This document shows, one piece after another, positions 26,576 through 36,158 of a DNA stretch of 64,000 nucleotides. Origin of the DNA: Streptomyces sp. Go-475 (GTDB taxonomy: Bacteria > Actinomycetota > Actinomycetes > Streptomycetales > Streptomycetaceae); the NCBI RefSeq assembly GCF_003330845.1, contig NZ_CP026121.1:7359501-7423500 (forward strand), in the 5' to 3' direction. Below the pieces are notes generated by a model. The model saw only the letters and a program-made list of their open reading frames with translations, was not told where the DNA came from and searched no databases. A program made the translations under genes and the position numbers. The stretch's first letter is position 1, and every line of letters starts with the position of its first letter.

Positions 26576-27382
26576 TCAGGGCAGCAGGGACTGGAGGTAC
26601 TTGACGGTCGCCGGGTCGGCCGGGAGCAGCGTCTCGATGGCCAGCTCGGCGACGGTCACGTCCATCGGCGTGTTGAACGTGGAGATCGAGGAGATGAACG
26701 ACAGGGTCCGCCCCTCGTGCTCGATCCGCAGCGGCAGCGCGAAGTACGGCACCGGCTCCGGGGGCTCCTCCGCCGGGTCCGCCTCGGGCACCGGGTACGC
26801 CGCCACCTCCTCGTACAGCGCCCGCAGCGGCTCGGAGCGGTGCAGCGCGATCTGCCGCTCCATCTGCTCCAGCAGGTGACCTCGCCAGGCGCGCAGGTTG
26901 CGGATGCGGGGCGCGAGGCCCTGCGGGTGCAGCGCCAGCCGCATCGCGTTCAGCGGCGGCTCCAGCAGGGCTTCGGCGACGCCGTCGACCAGCGTCATGA
27001 TCCCCCGGTTGGCCGCCACCACGTTGTACAGCGCGTCCACCACCAGCGCCGGATACGGCTCGTAGCCGCCGATCAGCCGCTCGATGCCCTCCCGCAGCGC
27101 GCCCAGCGCCGGGTCGTCCAGCGGCGTCTCCGGGTAGCGCGGGGCGTAACCGGCCGCCAGCAGCAGCGCGTTGCGCTCCCGCACGGGGACGTCCAGGTGC
27201 TCGGCCAGCCGCAGCACCATCTCCTCGCTGGGCCGGGAGCGGCCCGTCTCGATGAAGCTGATGTGCCGGGCCGAGGAGTCCGCGCGCAGGGCCAGCTCCA
27301 GCTGGCTGACCCGCCGCTGCTCCCGCCAGGCCCGCAGCAGCGGGCCCACGCCCTGGTCGGCGGTGGACGGGTGAGTGGTCAT
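26576..27382 (-). CDS. XRE-family regulator with MmyB-like ligand-binding domain
   Basis: This 268-aa protein has an N-terminal helix-turn-helix (LLRAWREQRRVSQLELALRADSSARHISFIETGRSRPSEEMVLRLA, about 15-62) and a C-terminal PAS-like MmyB domain (PALVVDALYNVVAANRGIMTLV and PLRIEHEGRTLSFISSISTFNTPMDVTVAELAIETLLPAD). This pairing is common in actinobacteria; regulators of this class often control a neighbouring oxidoreductase. Here the divergent neighbour is a pterin carbinolamine dehydratase 128 bases away. Ligand unknown. Confidence 0.92.
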   Translation of the reverse strand: MTTHPSTADQGVGPLLRAWREQRRVSQLELALRADSSARHISFIETGRSRPSEEMVLRLAEHLDVPVRERNALLLAAGYAPRYPETPLDDPALGALREGIERLIGGYEPYPALVVDALYNVVAANRGIMTLVDGVAEALLEPPLNAMRLALHPQGLAPRIRNLRAWRGHLLEQMERQIALHRSEPLRALYEEVAAYPVPEADPAEEPPEPVPYFALPLRIEHEGRTLSFISSISTFNTPMDVTVAELAIETLLPADPATVKYLQSLLP

Positions 27383-27510
27383 GTCAGGACCGTAGTCGAG
27401 AACCGGTCGCGCCGGACAGGCGGACCCCCTCTGACCAGGGTCTCGGGCGCCTCGCTGTGGCAGGCTGAGAGGACACCGAGGAGTCCGGAGCCAGGGAAGG
27501 AGCGCAGCCC

Positions 27511-27816
27511 ATGCCCGTCGAACCGCTGTCGCAGAAGGAGATCGAGGACCGGCTGGCCGAGCTGCCGGGCTGGTCGCTCGACGGGGACCGCCTCACCCGC
27601 TCCTACCGGCTCGGCTCGCACTTCGCGGCGACGGCGATGGTCGTGCACATCGCCCAGGTCCAGGAGGAACTGGACCACCACTCCGACCTCACGCTCGGCT
27701 ACCGCACCGTCGCGCTGTCCGTGCACACGCACAGCGCGGGCGGCGCCGTCACCGAGAAGGACTTCGAGCTCGCCCGCAGGGTGGAGGACCTCGCCCCCGG
27801 GCACGGGGCACACTGA
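27511..27816 (+). CDS. 4a-hydroxytetrahydrobiopterin (pterin-4a-carbinolamine) dehydratase
   Basis: The 101-aa protein matches PCD/DCoH family size and pattern: an early LPGWSLDGDRLTRSY, the active-site EELDHHSDLTLGYRTVALSVHTHSAGGAVTEKDFELA. It dehydrates the 4a-carbinolamine pterin formed by aromatic amino acid hydroxylases. Note HHSD in place of the commoner HHPD. No phenylalanine hydroxylase is nearby. GGGAAGGAG gives a strong ribosome-binding site. A methyltransferase follows after 4 bases and is probably cotranscribed. Confidence 0.92.
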   Translation: MPVEPLSQKEIEDRLAELPGWSLDGDRLTRSYRLGSHFAATAMVVHIAQVQEELDHHSDLTLGYRTVALSVHTHSAGGAVTEKDFELARRVEDLAPGHGAH

Positions 27817-27820
27817 CGGC

Positions 27821-28564
27821 GTGCTCGACTACGACAAGGAAGCGGAGCGGTACGACGCCTCGCGCGGCGGCGAGCCCAGGGCGGCCGCCGCCGCGGCGGC
27901 GGTGCTGGGCCTTCTGCCGCCGGACACGCGCAGCCTGCTCGACGTCGCCTGCGGCACCGGCATCGTCACCCGCAGGCTCGCGGCGGCGCGCGACGGCATG
28001 CGCGTCACCGGCGTGGACCTCGCCCCCGCGATGACCCGGCGGGCCGCCGCCCGGCTGCCCGGCGCCGTCGTCCGCGCCGACAGCCGCAGGCTGCCGTTCC
28101 GGGACGGCGAGTTCGACGCCGTGTGCAGCGTGTGGCTGCTGCACCTGGCCGCCGGGCCCGCCGAGGTGCGGGCCATCGTCGGCGAGTGCGCCCGGGTGCT
28201 GCGGCCCGGCGGCGTCTACGTCACCACGGTCGACAAGGCCGCCTCCCACAACGTGGGCAGTGACATCGATGTCGTCCTGTCCTCCCGTCCGCCCAGCCCG
28301 GTCCGGGACGCGGCGGCGGACGTCGAGTCCCACGCCGCCGCCCACGGCCTGGCCCCGGCCGGACAGGCCCGCTTCACCGGGCACGGCCAGGGCCGCAGCC
28401 CCCGCCGCACCGTCGCCGACCTGCGCCGCGGCTGGTTCGTCACCCTCCCACCCGGCGACCCGCTCGCGGAGGGCTTCGCCCTGAAGCTCGCGCGCCTGCC
28501 CGACCAGGACCGGCCGCGCCCCGACCCGGTGTTCAGCCTGCGGGCGTTCCGGAAGACCGGGTGA
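27821..28564 (+). CDS. Class I SAM-dependent methyltransferase
   Basis: The 247-aa product (GTG start reading VLDYDKEAERYDASRGG) has the Rossmann methyltransferase motif I (LLDVACGTGIVTRRLA, about 46-61), an acidic VTGVDLAPAM motif II and LPFRDGEFDAVCSVWLLHL motif IV. The UbiE/COQ5-like pattern suggests a small-molecule substrate. The start lies 4 bases after the pterin dehydratase stop, so it is co-transcribed. Substrate cannot be read from sequence. Confidence 0.88.
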   Translation: MLDYDKEAERYDASRGGEPRAAAAAAAVLGLLPPDTRSLLDVACGTGIVTRRLAAARDGMRVTGVDLAPAMTRRAAARLPGAVVRADSRRLPFRDGEFDAVCSVWLLHLAAGPAEVRAIVGECARVLRPGGVYVTTVDKAASHNVGSDIDVVLSSRPPSPVRDAAADVESHAAAHGLAPAGQARFTGHGQGRSPRRTVADLRRGWFVTLPPGDPLAEGFALKLARLPDQDRPRPDPVFSLRAFRKTG

Positions 28565-28592
28565 ACGCCATGGTCCAGTCGTCACGCGCCGC

Positions 28593-29072
28593 TCATGTGC
28601 GGTCCCCCGTGGTTCCGTCGGGCAGGGAGTCGGCCAAGTAGGCCTCGAGGTCGGGTACTTCGGGCACCAGCAGGTGCCGTACCCAGGCGTCCCGTTCGTG
28701 CAGGATCGGCGGCAGCTCCCAGACGCAGCCGATCCACGGCAGCTCCGGAGTGATGAAGCGGGTCGGGTCGCGGTCCGGGCAGCCCAGCACCGGCTGGCCC
28801 GCCGCGGCGCCCTGGAAGTGCAGGACGTTGTCCCACACCCAGCTGTACGCGTTGAGATAGGCGCCGTCGTCACCGCCCCGGTGCAGGACGACGAAGGTCG
28901 CCGGGGGCGTGCCGTCCGGTTCCGGCAGCAACTCCGGCAGGATCGCGTAGGCCGCCTTCTCCACCTCCGGCTCGATGCCGGCGGGGTCGGCGGTGACGTG
29001 GTAGCGCTTGACGTGCCGCCCGGCCACCTGGATCGGCGGGGGCACGGTCAGCAGTTTCTCGCTGAAGGGCAT
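28593..29072 (-). CDS. Conserved hypothetical protein (159 aa)
   Basis: I do not recognise this protein. It is soluble, acidic, and rich in Trp and Pro, with no signal peptide. Notable segments are NAYSWVWDNVLHFQGAAAG, CPDRDPTRFITPELPWIGCVWELPP and HERDAWVRHLLVPEVPDLEAYLADSLP. It is divergent from the WYL regulator gene with only about 40 bases between, an arrangement that often means the regulator controls its neighbour. Confidence 0.8.
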   Translation of the reverse strand: MPFSEKLLTVPPPIQVAGRHVKRYHVTADPAGIEPEVEKAAYAILPELLPEPDGTPPATFVVLHRGGDDGAYLNAYSWVWDNVLHFQGAAAGQPVLGCPDRDPTRFITPELPWIGCVWELPPILHERDAWVRHLLVPEVPDLEAYLADSLPDGTTGDRT

Positions 29073-29111
29073 GACGGGACGCTAGAGCGGATCCCCTGAC
29101 ATCCTGTGTCA

Positions 29112-30137
29112 GTGAAGTCCAGCCGACTCGTCTCCCTCCTGCTGCTGCTCCAGACCCGTGGCCGGATGACCGCCGCCCAGCTCGCCGAGGAGCTCGAGGT
29201 GTCGGTGCGCACGGTGTACCGGGACGTCGAAGCGCTGAGCGCGGCCGGAATCCCGCTGTACGGCGACGCGGGCCACGCCGGGGGCTACCGCCTCCTCGAC
29301 GGCTACCGCACCCGGCTCACCGGCCTCACGACCGACGAGGCCGAGGCCCTCTTCCTGGCCGGCGCGCCCGGCGCCGCCGCCCAGCTCGGGCTCGGCTCCG
29401 TCCTGGCCGCCGCCCAGCTCAAGGTCCGGGCCGCCCTGCCGCCGCAGCTGCGCGCCCACGCCGACCGGATCAGCGGCCGCTTCCACCTCGACGCCCCCGG
29501 CTGGTACGCCGCCGCCGACGAGACGCCGTACCTCCCGGCCGTCGCCGACGCCGTCTGGAACAGCCGCGCCGTGCACGTCCTGTACCGCCGCTGGCGCGAG
29601 CCCACCGACGTGGAGCGCCGCCTGGAGCCGTACGGGCTCGTCCTCAAGGCGGGCCGCTGGTACGTCGTCGCGGGCCCGGGCCCGCGCACCTACCGGGTCG
29701 ACCAGATGCTGCGACTCACCGCCACCGGCGAGGAGTTCACCCGCCCGGACGGCTTCGACCTGGCCGGGTACTGGGCGGCGTACCAGCGGGACTTCCACCA
29801 CCGGCTCCGTACGGGCCGGGCCGTGGTCCGGCTGGCGCCCGGCGTGACGCTCACGGGCCGGGCCCCGGAGGGGCACCCCGACGAGGACGGTTGGACCACC
29901 GTCACCGTGGCCATCGAGTCCGTCGACCACGCCCACGCCGAGTTCCTGCGCCTGGGTTCCGGCATCGAGGTGCTCGAACCGCCCGAGCTGCGCGAGCGGA
30001 TGGCCCGGACCGCGGCCGAACTCGCCGAGAGGTACGGCAACCCACGCGTCGCCGGCGGCGATGAGCCCCCGCACCCGAGCTTCTTCCTCGGGAACGCAAT
30101 GGCCACGGCTCCCAGGCCGACGGTCTACACCCCGTGA
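29112..30137 (+). CDS. HTH/WYL-domain transcriptional regulator
   Basis: The 341-aa protein begins KSSRLVSLLLLLQTRGRMTAAQLAEELEVSVRTVYRDVEAL, a winged helix of the HTH_11/DeoR type. A WYL domain (about 140-215: VHVLYRRWREPTDVERRLEPYGLVLKAGRWYVVAGPG) and a C-terminal WCX-type extension follow. WYL proteins sense nucleic-acid or small ligands; one example is the PafBC DNA-damage activator. GTG at 29112 was preferred to GTG at 29106 because relatives usually start at this lysine. It is divergent from the hypothetical gene and convergent with GH74. Confidence 0.93.
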   Translation: MKSSRLVSLLLLLQTRGRMTAAQLAEELEVSVRTVYRDVEALSAAGIPLYGDAGHAGGYRLLDGYRTRLTGLTTDEAEALFLAGAPGAAAQLGLGSVLAAAQLKVRAALPPQLRAHADRISGRFHLDAPGWYAAADETPYLPAVADAVWNSRAVHVLYRRWREPTDVERRLEPYGLVLKAGRWYVVAGPGPRTYRVDQMLRLTATGEEFTRPDGFDLAGYWAAYQRDFHHRLRTGRAVVRLAPGVTLTGRAPEGHPDEDGWTTVTVAIESVDHAHAEFLRLGSGIEVLEPPELRERMARTAAELAERYGNPRVAGGDEPPHPSFFLGNAMATAPRPTVYTP

Positions 30138-30141
30138 CACC

Positions 30142-30177
30142 GGTGGGTGCGCCGCCCGTGAGGGGAGCGCACCCACC
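30142..30177. terminator. Bidirectional terminator between WYL regulator and GH74 gene
   Basis: A perfect 10-bp stem (GGTGGGTGCG / CGCACCCACC) with a 16-base loop fills the 45-base gap between two convergent stops. Confidence 0.8.
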
Positions 30178-30182
30178 CCGCG

Positions 30183-32825
30183 TCAGCCACAGGTCCGGTC
30201 GCCCAGCTTGAACGCGGTCGGTTTCGTGTTCGCGCCCGACCAGTTCGCCGTGAAGCCGAAGCTCACCGACGCGCCCGCCGCCACCGTGCCGTTCCAGCCG
30301 ACGTTCTTCGCCGTCACCGTCGACCCCGACTGCGACGCCTCGGCGTTCCACGCCTGGGTGAGCTTCTGGCCGTCCGGGAAGGCCCAGTTCAGGGACCAGC
30401 CGTTCCAGGGGCCGGTGCCGGTGTTGGTGAGCTGGACGTCCGCCTGGAAGCCGCCCGGCCACTGGCTGGTCACCTTGTACGTCACCTTGCAGGCGCCGAC
30501 CGGGTCGGGACCGGGCCCGGGGCCCGTGCCGCCGCCGTCGGAGCTGTCGCCGTAGATGACGCCACGGCCGTTCGTCGAGACGTAGACACGGCCGTAGACC
30601 CGCGGGTCGCCGGTGATCGCCGCGCCGGTCCAGCCCCACTGGTGGGCGTCGTCGTTGACGCGGGTCCAGCTCGCGCCCTTGTCGGTGGAGCGGAAGATGC
30701 CGCGCACACCGCCGATCTTGGCGCTGGTGTAGAGCGTCTGGTAGGAGGCACCGGGGGCCGCCTTGCCGAAGCCGACGGTGTCGGCCTGCTCGACGTTGGA
30801 GAGCTTCGTGAAGCTCGTGCCGCCGTCCGTGGAGTGCCACAGGCCGTACGCGCCGTCCGGGGCGCCGCCCGCGAGCCAGATGTCGCCCTTCCCGCCGGGC
30901 AGGGCCTTGAAGCGGACGCTGTCGCCGCTCGGCAGGCCGGTGGCCGGGGACTCCTTGAACGTCGCCCCGCCGTCCGCACTGACGTAGAACTTCCCGGACT
31001 TGAAGCCGTAGAAGGTCTTCGGGTCGACGCGGTCCGACTCGACGATCGCCCCGGCGGGAATCCCGCCGGACGCCTGCCACGACGTGCCGAAGCCGGTCGC
31101 GTGGTGCACGCCGGCGCCCTCGGGGCTCCACACGAACCGGCTGCCGTCGGCCGCCGCCGCGACCGTGCCGCCGCCGCTCACGCCCGAGGGGTCGGTGCCC
31201 GCGAACCAGTTGGCGCCGTTGTCCGTCGAGAAGGAGACGTGCGGGCCCGAGTCGAGGTTGCCGACCCGGACGACCGTGTCCGGGTTCGACTCAGCGAAGT
31301 CCAGGCTCGTGGTCGTCGTGAAGTTCGGCTGGGTGAACATCATCGACGGGACCTTCGTCAGGTCCGTGTGGCGGAAGCCGCCGATGTCTCCCAGCGCGCT
31401 CAGCAGCGGGGCGCCCGACGGGGGAGAGGCGAGGTCGTTGACCGCCGTCTCCTCCAGGCCCTGGACCATCGGCTTGACGGTGAACTTGCCGCCGCTGTCC
31501 CAGTTACCGAGGTTCTCCGTGCCGTAGATCGTCGCGCCCGTCCCGTACATCATCCGGTTGGAGTTGAACGGGTCGATCTCCAGGGCTTCCGTCATCCACC
31601 CGAGCTTCGGCGTCTGCTCCGGCGGCTGCGGGTTCGCGCCCCAGGTCAGCCACGGCGACGACGAGACGTCCATCGTGTAGCGGTTCTCGCGGTTCGGGTA
31701 CGACGTGTAGTCCCACGCCTTGGTCCAGGTCGCGCCGCTGTCGGTGGAGCGGAAGATCTGCGTGTCCGGCCACCAGGCGCTGTAGGCCGTCGCCATCACC
31801 GTGCCCGGCTTCTGCCGGTCGACGGTCAGCCCGCTGAAGCCGTAGAAGGTGTCGGCCTCCGCCACCGGGCTGATGTTCGTCCAGGTCCCCGTCCCGGTCG
31901 CGTAGCGCCACAACTGGCCCTTGCCGCCGTCGTACGGGCCGCCCTTGTCGCTGTAGGCGAGGTACAGGTATCCGTTCTTCGCGTCGAGGACGCCTTTGTG
32001 GGCGAGGTAGCCGGTCGGCTGCCCGGCCAGCCGCTGCCAGCTCGCGCCCGCGTCCGTCGACCGGTACACCGCGTTGTCCTTGTCGGCGACCCCGACGTAG
32101 ATCGTCTTCGTGGCGTTCCCGGCCGTGCCCGTGGACTCGTCGAAGGTGACCCAGACGATCCCCTGGTTGTCCGAGGCGTAGCCGGAGGTGTCACTCGGAT
32201 CCTGCGCGTAGTCGCCGACGTTGGGGAAGTTCGCCACCTGCGACCAGGTGGCCCCCGAGTCCGTCGAGCGCCACAGCCCCTTGCCGCTGGGCGCCCCCAG
32301 ATACAGCACGCTGTTCCGGTTCGGGTCGATCGCCAGCCGCTCGCCCATGCCCCGCCCCGGCATGTTGCCGCCCAGCTTGAACGGCAGGTTCGCCTTCTGC
32401 CAGCTCGCACCCCGGTTCGAGGAGCGCATGACCGCGCCGTTCTTCGGATCCCAGCTGTTGGTGTACGTCCCGACCGCCGCGTACACCCGGTTCGGATCGA
32501 CGGAGTCGGACGCGATGCTGACGACGCCCGTGTGCCCCCAGTCGTCCCAGCCGACCGAGTCCAGCAGCGGCGTCCAGGTCTTCGAGGACTCCTGCCAGCG
32601 GTAGGCACCGCCGATGTCGGTGCGGGCGTAGGCGAGGTTCTTCTCGGTCCTGTTGAAGACGATGCCGGGGACGAAGCCGCCGCCGTCGATCCGCGCGTTC
32701 TTCCAGGTGTAGGTGTCGGCGCTGATCTTCGGCGAGGGCGGGTCGGCGGCCAGGGCGGTGGGGGCGCCCGACAGCAGCCCGGCCGCCAGCGCCAGCACGG
32801 CCGTGAGGATACGGGTTCTTCGCAC
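30183..32825 (-). CDS. Secreted GH74 xyloglucanase with C-terminal CBM2
   Basis: The 880-aa protein starts at a GTG preceded by GGAAGGAACC and has a signal peptide (RRTRILTAVLALAAGLLSGAPTALAAD, cleavage near 28). The catalytic part (about 30-755) is a double seven-bladed beta-propeller with recurring blade signatures (STDSGATWSQ, STDAGASWQR, STDGGTSFTK) and the GH74 ARTDIGGAYRW motif containing a catalytic Asp. A GTGPGPGPDP linker leads to a C-terminal carbohydrate-binding module 2 (about 778-880, Cys-bounded, CKVTYKVTSQWPGGFQ to LGDRTCG). It cleaves xyloglucan or beta-glucan outside the cell. It lies 210 bases downstream of GH48 on the same strand. Confidence 0.95.
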   Translation of the reverse strand: MRRTRILTAVLALAAGLLSGAPTALAADPPSPKISADTYTWKNARIDGGGFVPGIVFNRTEKNLAYARTDIGGAYRWQESSKTWTPLLDSVGWDDWGHTGVVSIASDSVDPNRVYAAVGTYTNSWDPKNGAVMRSSNRGASWQKANLPFKLGGNMPGRGMGERLAIDPNRNSVLYLGAPSGKGLWRSTDSGATWSQVANFPNVGDYAQDPSDTSGYASDNQGIVWVTFDESTGTAGNATKTIYVGVADKDNAVYRSTDAGASWQRLAGQPTGYLAHKGVLDAKNGYLYLAYSDKGGPYDGGKGQLWRYATGTGTWTNISPVAEADTFYGFSGLTVDRQKPGTVMATAYSAWWPDTQIFRSTDSGATWTKAWDYTSYPNRENRYTMDVSSSPWLTWGANPQPPEQTPKLGWMTEALEIDPFNSNRMMYGTGATIYGTENLGNWDSGGKFTVKPMVQGLEETAVNDLASPPSGAPLLSALGDIGGFRHTDLTKVPSMMFTQPNFTTTTSLDFAESNPDTVVRVGNLDSGPHVSFSTDNGANWFAGTDPSGVSGGGTVAAAADGSRFVWSPEGAGVHHATGFGTSWQASGGIPAGAIVESDRVDPKTFYGFKSGKFYVSADGGATFKESPATGLPSGDSVRFKALPGGKGDIWLAGGAPDGAYGLWHSTDGGTSFTKLSNVEQADTVGFGKAAPGASYQTLYTSAKIGGVRGIFRSTDKGASWTRVNDDAHQWGWTGAAITGDPRVYGRVYVSTNGRGVIYGDSSDGGGTGPGPGPDPVGACKVTYKVTSQWPGGFQADVQLTNTGTGPWNGWSLNWAFPDGQKLTQAWNAEASQSGSTVTAKNVGWNGTVAAGASVSFGFTANWSGANTKPTAFKLGDRTCG

Positions 32826-32862
32826 GGTGGGGTTCCTTCCGTGGGAGGGGGGAACGTGCGAG

Positions 32863-32899
32863 GGCCGGGCGGCTCCCGTGCGGGTGGAGTCGCCCGGCC
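32863..32899 (-). terminator. Hairpin between GH48 and GH74
   Basis: A perfect 9-bp stem (GGCCGGGCG / CGCCCGGCC) with a 19-base loop lies between the GH48 stop and the GH74 start. It may terminate or attenuate read-through from GH48 and set a different GH74 level. Confidence 0.55.
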
Positions 32900-32953
32900 G
32901 TGGCCCCGCGTCAGGTGCGGAGCCATGTACGCAGAGCTTCGGACGCTGTCTTG

Positions 32954-33000
32954 GGGGCGCGGGGAACTGCGCGACCAGCCACAGCCGGACCCGCAGCCGA
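32954..33000. repeat. Dispersed intergenic repeat, copy 2
   Basis: This copy shares the GGGGCGCGGGGAACTGCGCG core with the copy at 10948, in the same strand orientation, and about 25 bases of weaker similarity after it. It lies just downstream of the GH48 gene. Confidence 0.7.
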
Positions 33001-33035
33001 AGTGCCCGCGCCACCCGCGGAGCGCCCGGCGGGGG

Positions 33036-35954
33036 CTATTCGAGAAGCTCCGCGTACGAGCCCATGGCCGTCGCGATGTCCGCCTGGGCCCAGAACCGGT
33101 GGTACGTGAACGACGGGACGGCCCCGCCCTTGAGATAGGCCTCGATCTTCGACCAGGCCGGGTCGTCCTTGTAGAAGGAGCGGATCGAGTCGAACGTCGA
33201 CGACGAGTTGATCGCGTCGCCGTTCGGCATCGTGCCCGTCCAGCCGCTCGGGATGTACACCGGGTCGTCGAACCGGTTGTAGTCGGCCCGGCTCTCCGGG
33301 ACGGCGATACCGAGGGCGTCCTGGTGGTTGTCCCACATCCCGTCCAGCAGCTTCTTCGCGGCCGCCGCGGCCTCGGTGTCACCCGAGCGGTCGGCGTAGT
33401 ACGTCAGCGTCTTGGCGAACGCGGCCGCCACCCCGACGTCGTTCGTGTAGTCCACGACACTGACCCGCAGCCCGCTGTTGGAGCCGGGGTTAGAGGCGTT
33501 CCAGGTGTCGGGCTGACCCGACCACTGCAGCGTCGACGGGATGCGGAACGTGCCGTCCGGGTTGAACGTGGTCTTGGACAGCGCCCAGTCGACCCACTTG
33601 TCGAGGACCGTCTTGGCCTGCGCGTTGCCCGTCTGCTGGTACAGCTCGGCGACCCGCTCCATGGACCACGCCTGGAAGCCGAACCACTGGTTGGACGGCG
33701 GGTCGTGGTACACGGGCTTCTCGTCGTAGTACATGCCGTAGAACGTCGACTTCCCGGCCGGCGGGGTCGCGTACCGGCCCGCCCAGCTGTTGGTCGCGCC
33801 GCCCGCGATGGCGCCCTCGCTCGACTGCAGCCAGCGGTAGAACTCCAGCTGCCGGTCCATGGACTTGGCCCAGTCCGCGGCGCCCGTCGCCGACTTGGGC
33901 TTCAGCGGGGCGTAGTTGGCCAGCGCGTACGCGGCCAGCGGGTTCTGGTAGCCGCCGTGGGCGTGGCTGGAGCCGATGCGCCAGGCCCAGCCGGCGTTGG
34001 TGTCGGTGGCACCGCCCCAGGCGTAGTACCAGGACATCAGGTACATCGAGGCGTCCTTGCCGGTGCCCGCCGGGCAGGTCGAGGGACCGACGCAGTTGCC
34101 GACCTTCTTGAAGTACTTGTCGAACATCGAGTAGCGCAGGTAGTCGCCCATCTTGGCCGCCTTGGCGACCGTCGCGGAGACCTGCCCGCCCTTGCCCTGC
34201 TCCTTCGCCCACAGGTCCGCCCAGTAGGCGGCCTGCACGGCCCGCGCGTCGGCGTCCGGCGCGTTGGTGAACTTCCACTGCTTGGCGTAGGAGGCGTCAC
34301 CCGTGAACAGGTCCAGGTAGCCGTTCTTGCCGCCGTACTTGAAGGCGTCACAGGTCGGCTGCGGCACCGTCTCCCACACCGACTCCTGCGCGCCGCGCTG
34401 GAAGGTGTTGATGTACGACGGTCCGGTGTCCGAGGGACCCGCCTCGCACTTGCCGGGCGAGTTGCCGTAGCCGTAGACGTTGTCGACGTCCTGCAGCCAG
34501 TGCATGCCGTAGACGTCGTCCGTGCCGTACGCGCTCTTCAGCTCGGCCGCGATCGGGTCCGTGCCGACCGAGACACCGGTGTCGAGCTTGGCCGGGTACT
34601 CGTTCGGGGTGTCCAGCTCGGGCGCGTAGGTCGCCGGCTTGGAGGCGTTGTAGAAGGAGTTGGTCGGCTGGTCGGCCTTGGTGGGGATCATGTACTTCTC
34701 CATGAGTTCCCACGCGCCGTTGAACTTCGACCAGTCGCCCGTCACCTTGCCGTACATGGCCTGGAGCCACAGGAGGTAGCTGTAGGCCTCCGAGGTGGTC
34801 TCGTGACCGTGGTCCGGCGCCTCGACGATCAGCGTCTCGACCGAGTGGTACGGGATGCCCTCGGGGGAGAAGTAGCCGTTCGCCGGGTTGGTGATCTTCC
34901 CGTACAGCTCCAGGAAGCGGGCGTCGTAGTCCTTCGTCGCCGCCAGCTGGGTGACCGTGACCGAGGCCTTGGTGTGACCCGGGGCCGTCGACTCGAAGAC
35001 GGCCGAACCGGTGCCCGTCGAGGCGGCGGTGACGGTCACCTTCTGCGCGGTGTTCCAGTTCTGCGGCGTGAAGGTGAGCGAGGCGCCGCCCGTGACCGAC
35101 AGGCCCGAGTTGCCGCTCGCGCGAGCCGACGTGACGGTCACGTTGGACGCGGGCTGCTTCGACAGCTTCACCTCGTACGTGCCCGACTTGCCCGACTGAA
35201 CGCCCAGTTGGAGCGGCGAGGCCACGACGGTGGGGCCGGCGGCGACCGTGATGCCGACCGGGGTGGAGTTCGCGGAGGCGCCCATGCTGTCGTACGCCTT
35301 CGCCACCAGCGAATGACTGCCCACGGTCAAGTTGGAGACGGAGAGCGAGTAGGGCGCGCTCGTGTCCGTGCCCAGCAGCCTGGTGTCGTCGTAGAACGAC
35401 ACCTTGCTGATCGTGGCGTTGTCCGCGGCCGCGGCGGTGGCCGCCAGCGGCACCGCCTCGCCCTGGGTGTAGACGGCGCCCGCGGCCGGGCTGGTCAGCA
35501 CGGCGATCGGCGGTTGGTGCGCGCCGGTGCAGGGGGTGCCGTTGACCGCGAAAGACGTCGGCGCGGTGTTGCTGCCGCTGTAGGAGAACTGGGCGCCGGT
35601 GGAGACGGCGGCGCCCGCGGCGACCCGGGCGTTGTGCGGGGCGTTCTTCACGGTGATGGTCTGGCCGGACTGCGACCAGGTGCCGTTCCAGCCGTTGCCC
35701 AGCTTCTGGTTGCCGGAGTAGGCGTAGGTCAGCGTCCAGCCGTCGATGGCGTCCGTGCCGCGGTTGGTGAGGGTCAGGTCCGCCGTGAAACCGGAACCCC
35801 AGTCGTTCGTCTTGTAGTCGACACTGCACTGGAGTGCCGCCGCCTGCGCGGGAGTGGTCCCTGAGGAGAGCATCGTCAACGGAAGCGCGAGAGCTGCGAG
35901 TGCGGCGGTCCACAGGCGCCGCACGGCTCTGCGTCTCCGGGGTGGGGGATGCAT
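33036..35954 (-). CDS. Secreted GH48 reducing-end cellobiohydrolase with N-terminal CBM2
   Basis: The 972-aa protein has a long signal peptide (residues 1-39, [33 protein letters not shown]). A CBM2 follows (about 40-140: [22 protein letters not shown]), then an Ig-like module (about 145-235: [23 protein letters not shown]) and a second beta-domain (about 240-325). The GH48 catalytic domain occupies about 335-972 and contains the signature [28 protein letters not shown] with the catalytic Glu. GH48 enzymes are processive cellobiohydrolases, normally present once per cellulolytic genome. The ATG was chosen by the signal peptide. A CebR operator lies 48 bases upstream with a plausible sigma-70 promoter. 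Confidence 0.96.
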   Translation of the reverse strand: MHPPPRRRRAVRRLWTAALAALALPLTMLSSGTTPAQAAALQCSVDYKTNDWGSGFTADLTLTNRGTDAIDGWTLTYAYSGNQKLGNGWNGTWSQSGQTITVKNAPHNARVAAGAAVSTGAQFSYSGSNTAPTSFAVNGTPCTGAHQPPIAVLTSPAAGAVYTQGEAVPLAATAAAADNATISKVSFYDDTRLLGTDTSAPYSLSVSNLTVGSHSLVAKAYDSMGASANSTPVGITVAAGPTVVASPLQLGVQSGKSGTYEVKLSKQPASNVTVTSARASGNSGLSVTGGASLTFTPQNWNTAQKVTVTAASTGTGSAVFESTAPGHTKASVTVTQLAATKDYDARFLELYGKITNPANGYFSPEGIPYHSVETLIVEAPDHGHETTSEAYSYLLWLQAMYGKVTGDWSKFNGAWELMEKYMIPTKADQPTNSFYNASKPATYAPELDTPNEYPAKLDTGVSVGTDPIAAELKSAYGTDDVYGMHWLQDVDNVYGYGNSPGKCEAGPSDTGPSYINTFQRGAQESVWETVPQPTCDAFKYGGKNGYLDLFTGDASYAKQWKFTNAPDADARAVQAAYWADLWAKEQGKGGQVSATVAKAAKMGDYLRYSMFDKYFKKVGNCVGPSTCPAGTGKDASMYLMSWYYAWGGATDTNAGWAWRIGSSHAHGGYQNPLAAYALANYAPLKPKSATGAADWAKSMDRQLEFYRWLQSSEGAIAGGATNSWAGRYATPPAGKSTFYGMYYDEKPVYHDPPSNQWFGFQAWSMERVAELYQQTGNAQAKTVLDKWVDWALSKTTFNPDGTFRIPSTLQWSGQPDTWNASNPGSNSGLRVSVVDYTNDVGVAAAFAKTLTYYADRSGDTEAAAAAKKLLDGMWDNHQDALGIAVPESRADYNRFDDPVYIPSGWTGTMPNGDAINSSSTFDSIRSFYKDDPAWSKIEAYLKGGAVPSFTYHRFWAQADIATAMGSYAELLE

Positions 35955-36001
35955 GGTGCTGGTTCCTCCTTGCGGCTCGGAGAAGTCAAGGCTTGAACCA
36001 G

Positions 36002-36015
36002 TGGGAGCGCTCCCA
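36002..36015. promoter_or_regulatory. CebR operator (perfect) for GH48
   Basis: TGGGAGCGCTCCCA is the perfect 14-bp palindrome known as the binding site of CebR, the LacI-family cellobiose/cellotriose-responsive repressor of Streptomyces. It abuts the -10 of the GH48 promoter, an ideal position for repression relieved by cellobiose. Confidence 0.9.
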
Positions 36016-36043
36016 TAGTGAGGACGGGTGTGGTACCGGTCAA
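36015..36043 (-). promoter_or_regulatory. Candidate sigma-70 promoter for GH48
   Basis: On the minus strand TTGACC, 17 bases, CACTAT. The -10 touches the perfect CebR palindrome. The -35 is good, the -10 only partial. Confidence 0.5.
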
Positions 36044-36134
36044 GGTGCTTGAAGAGTCGAAAAGATTCGACGCCGTGTGTTGAGCGAAAGTCAGTGACTC
36101 CCCTGTTCTTTGCCGACACTTGGCGCTACCTTCC

Positions 36135-36140
36135 TTGACA
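36135..36140 (+). promoter_or_regulatory. Candidate -35 element for GH6
   Basis: A perfect TTGACA lies 5 bases before the second CebR-like operator. The matching -10, expected near 36158-36164, is poor, so the exact promoter is uncertain. Confidence 0.4.
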
Positions 36141-36144
36141 CCAG

Positions 36145-36158
36145 TGGGAGCGATTCCA
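36145..36158. promoter_or_regulatory. CebR-like operator (imperfect) for GH6
   Basis: TGGGAGCGATTCCA differs from the perfect CebR palindrome at two positions. It sits between the TTGACA -35 and the expected -10 for GH6, so CebR binding should block polymerase. Confidence 0.8.

Noticed and set aside
30642..35864. Long plus-strand open frame (1740 codons) across GH74 and GH48
   Set aside because: It is antisense to two well-recognised glycoside hydrolases, rich in Arg/Val/Gly runs without domain pattern, and arises from high GC codon bias.
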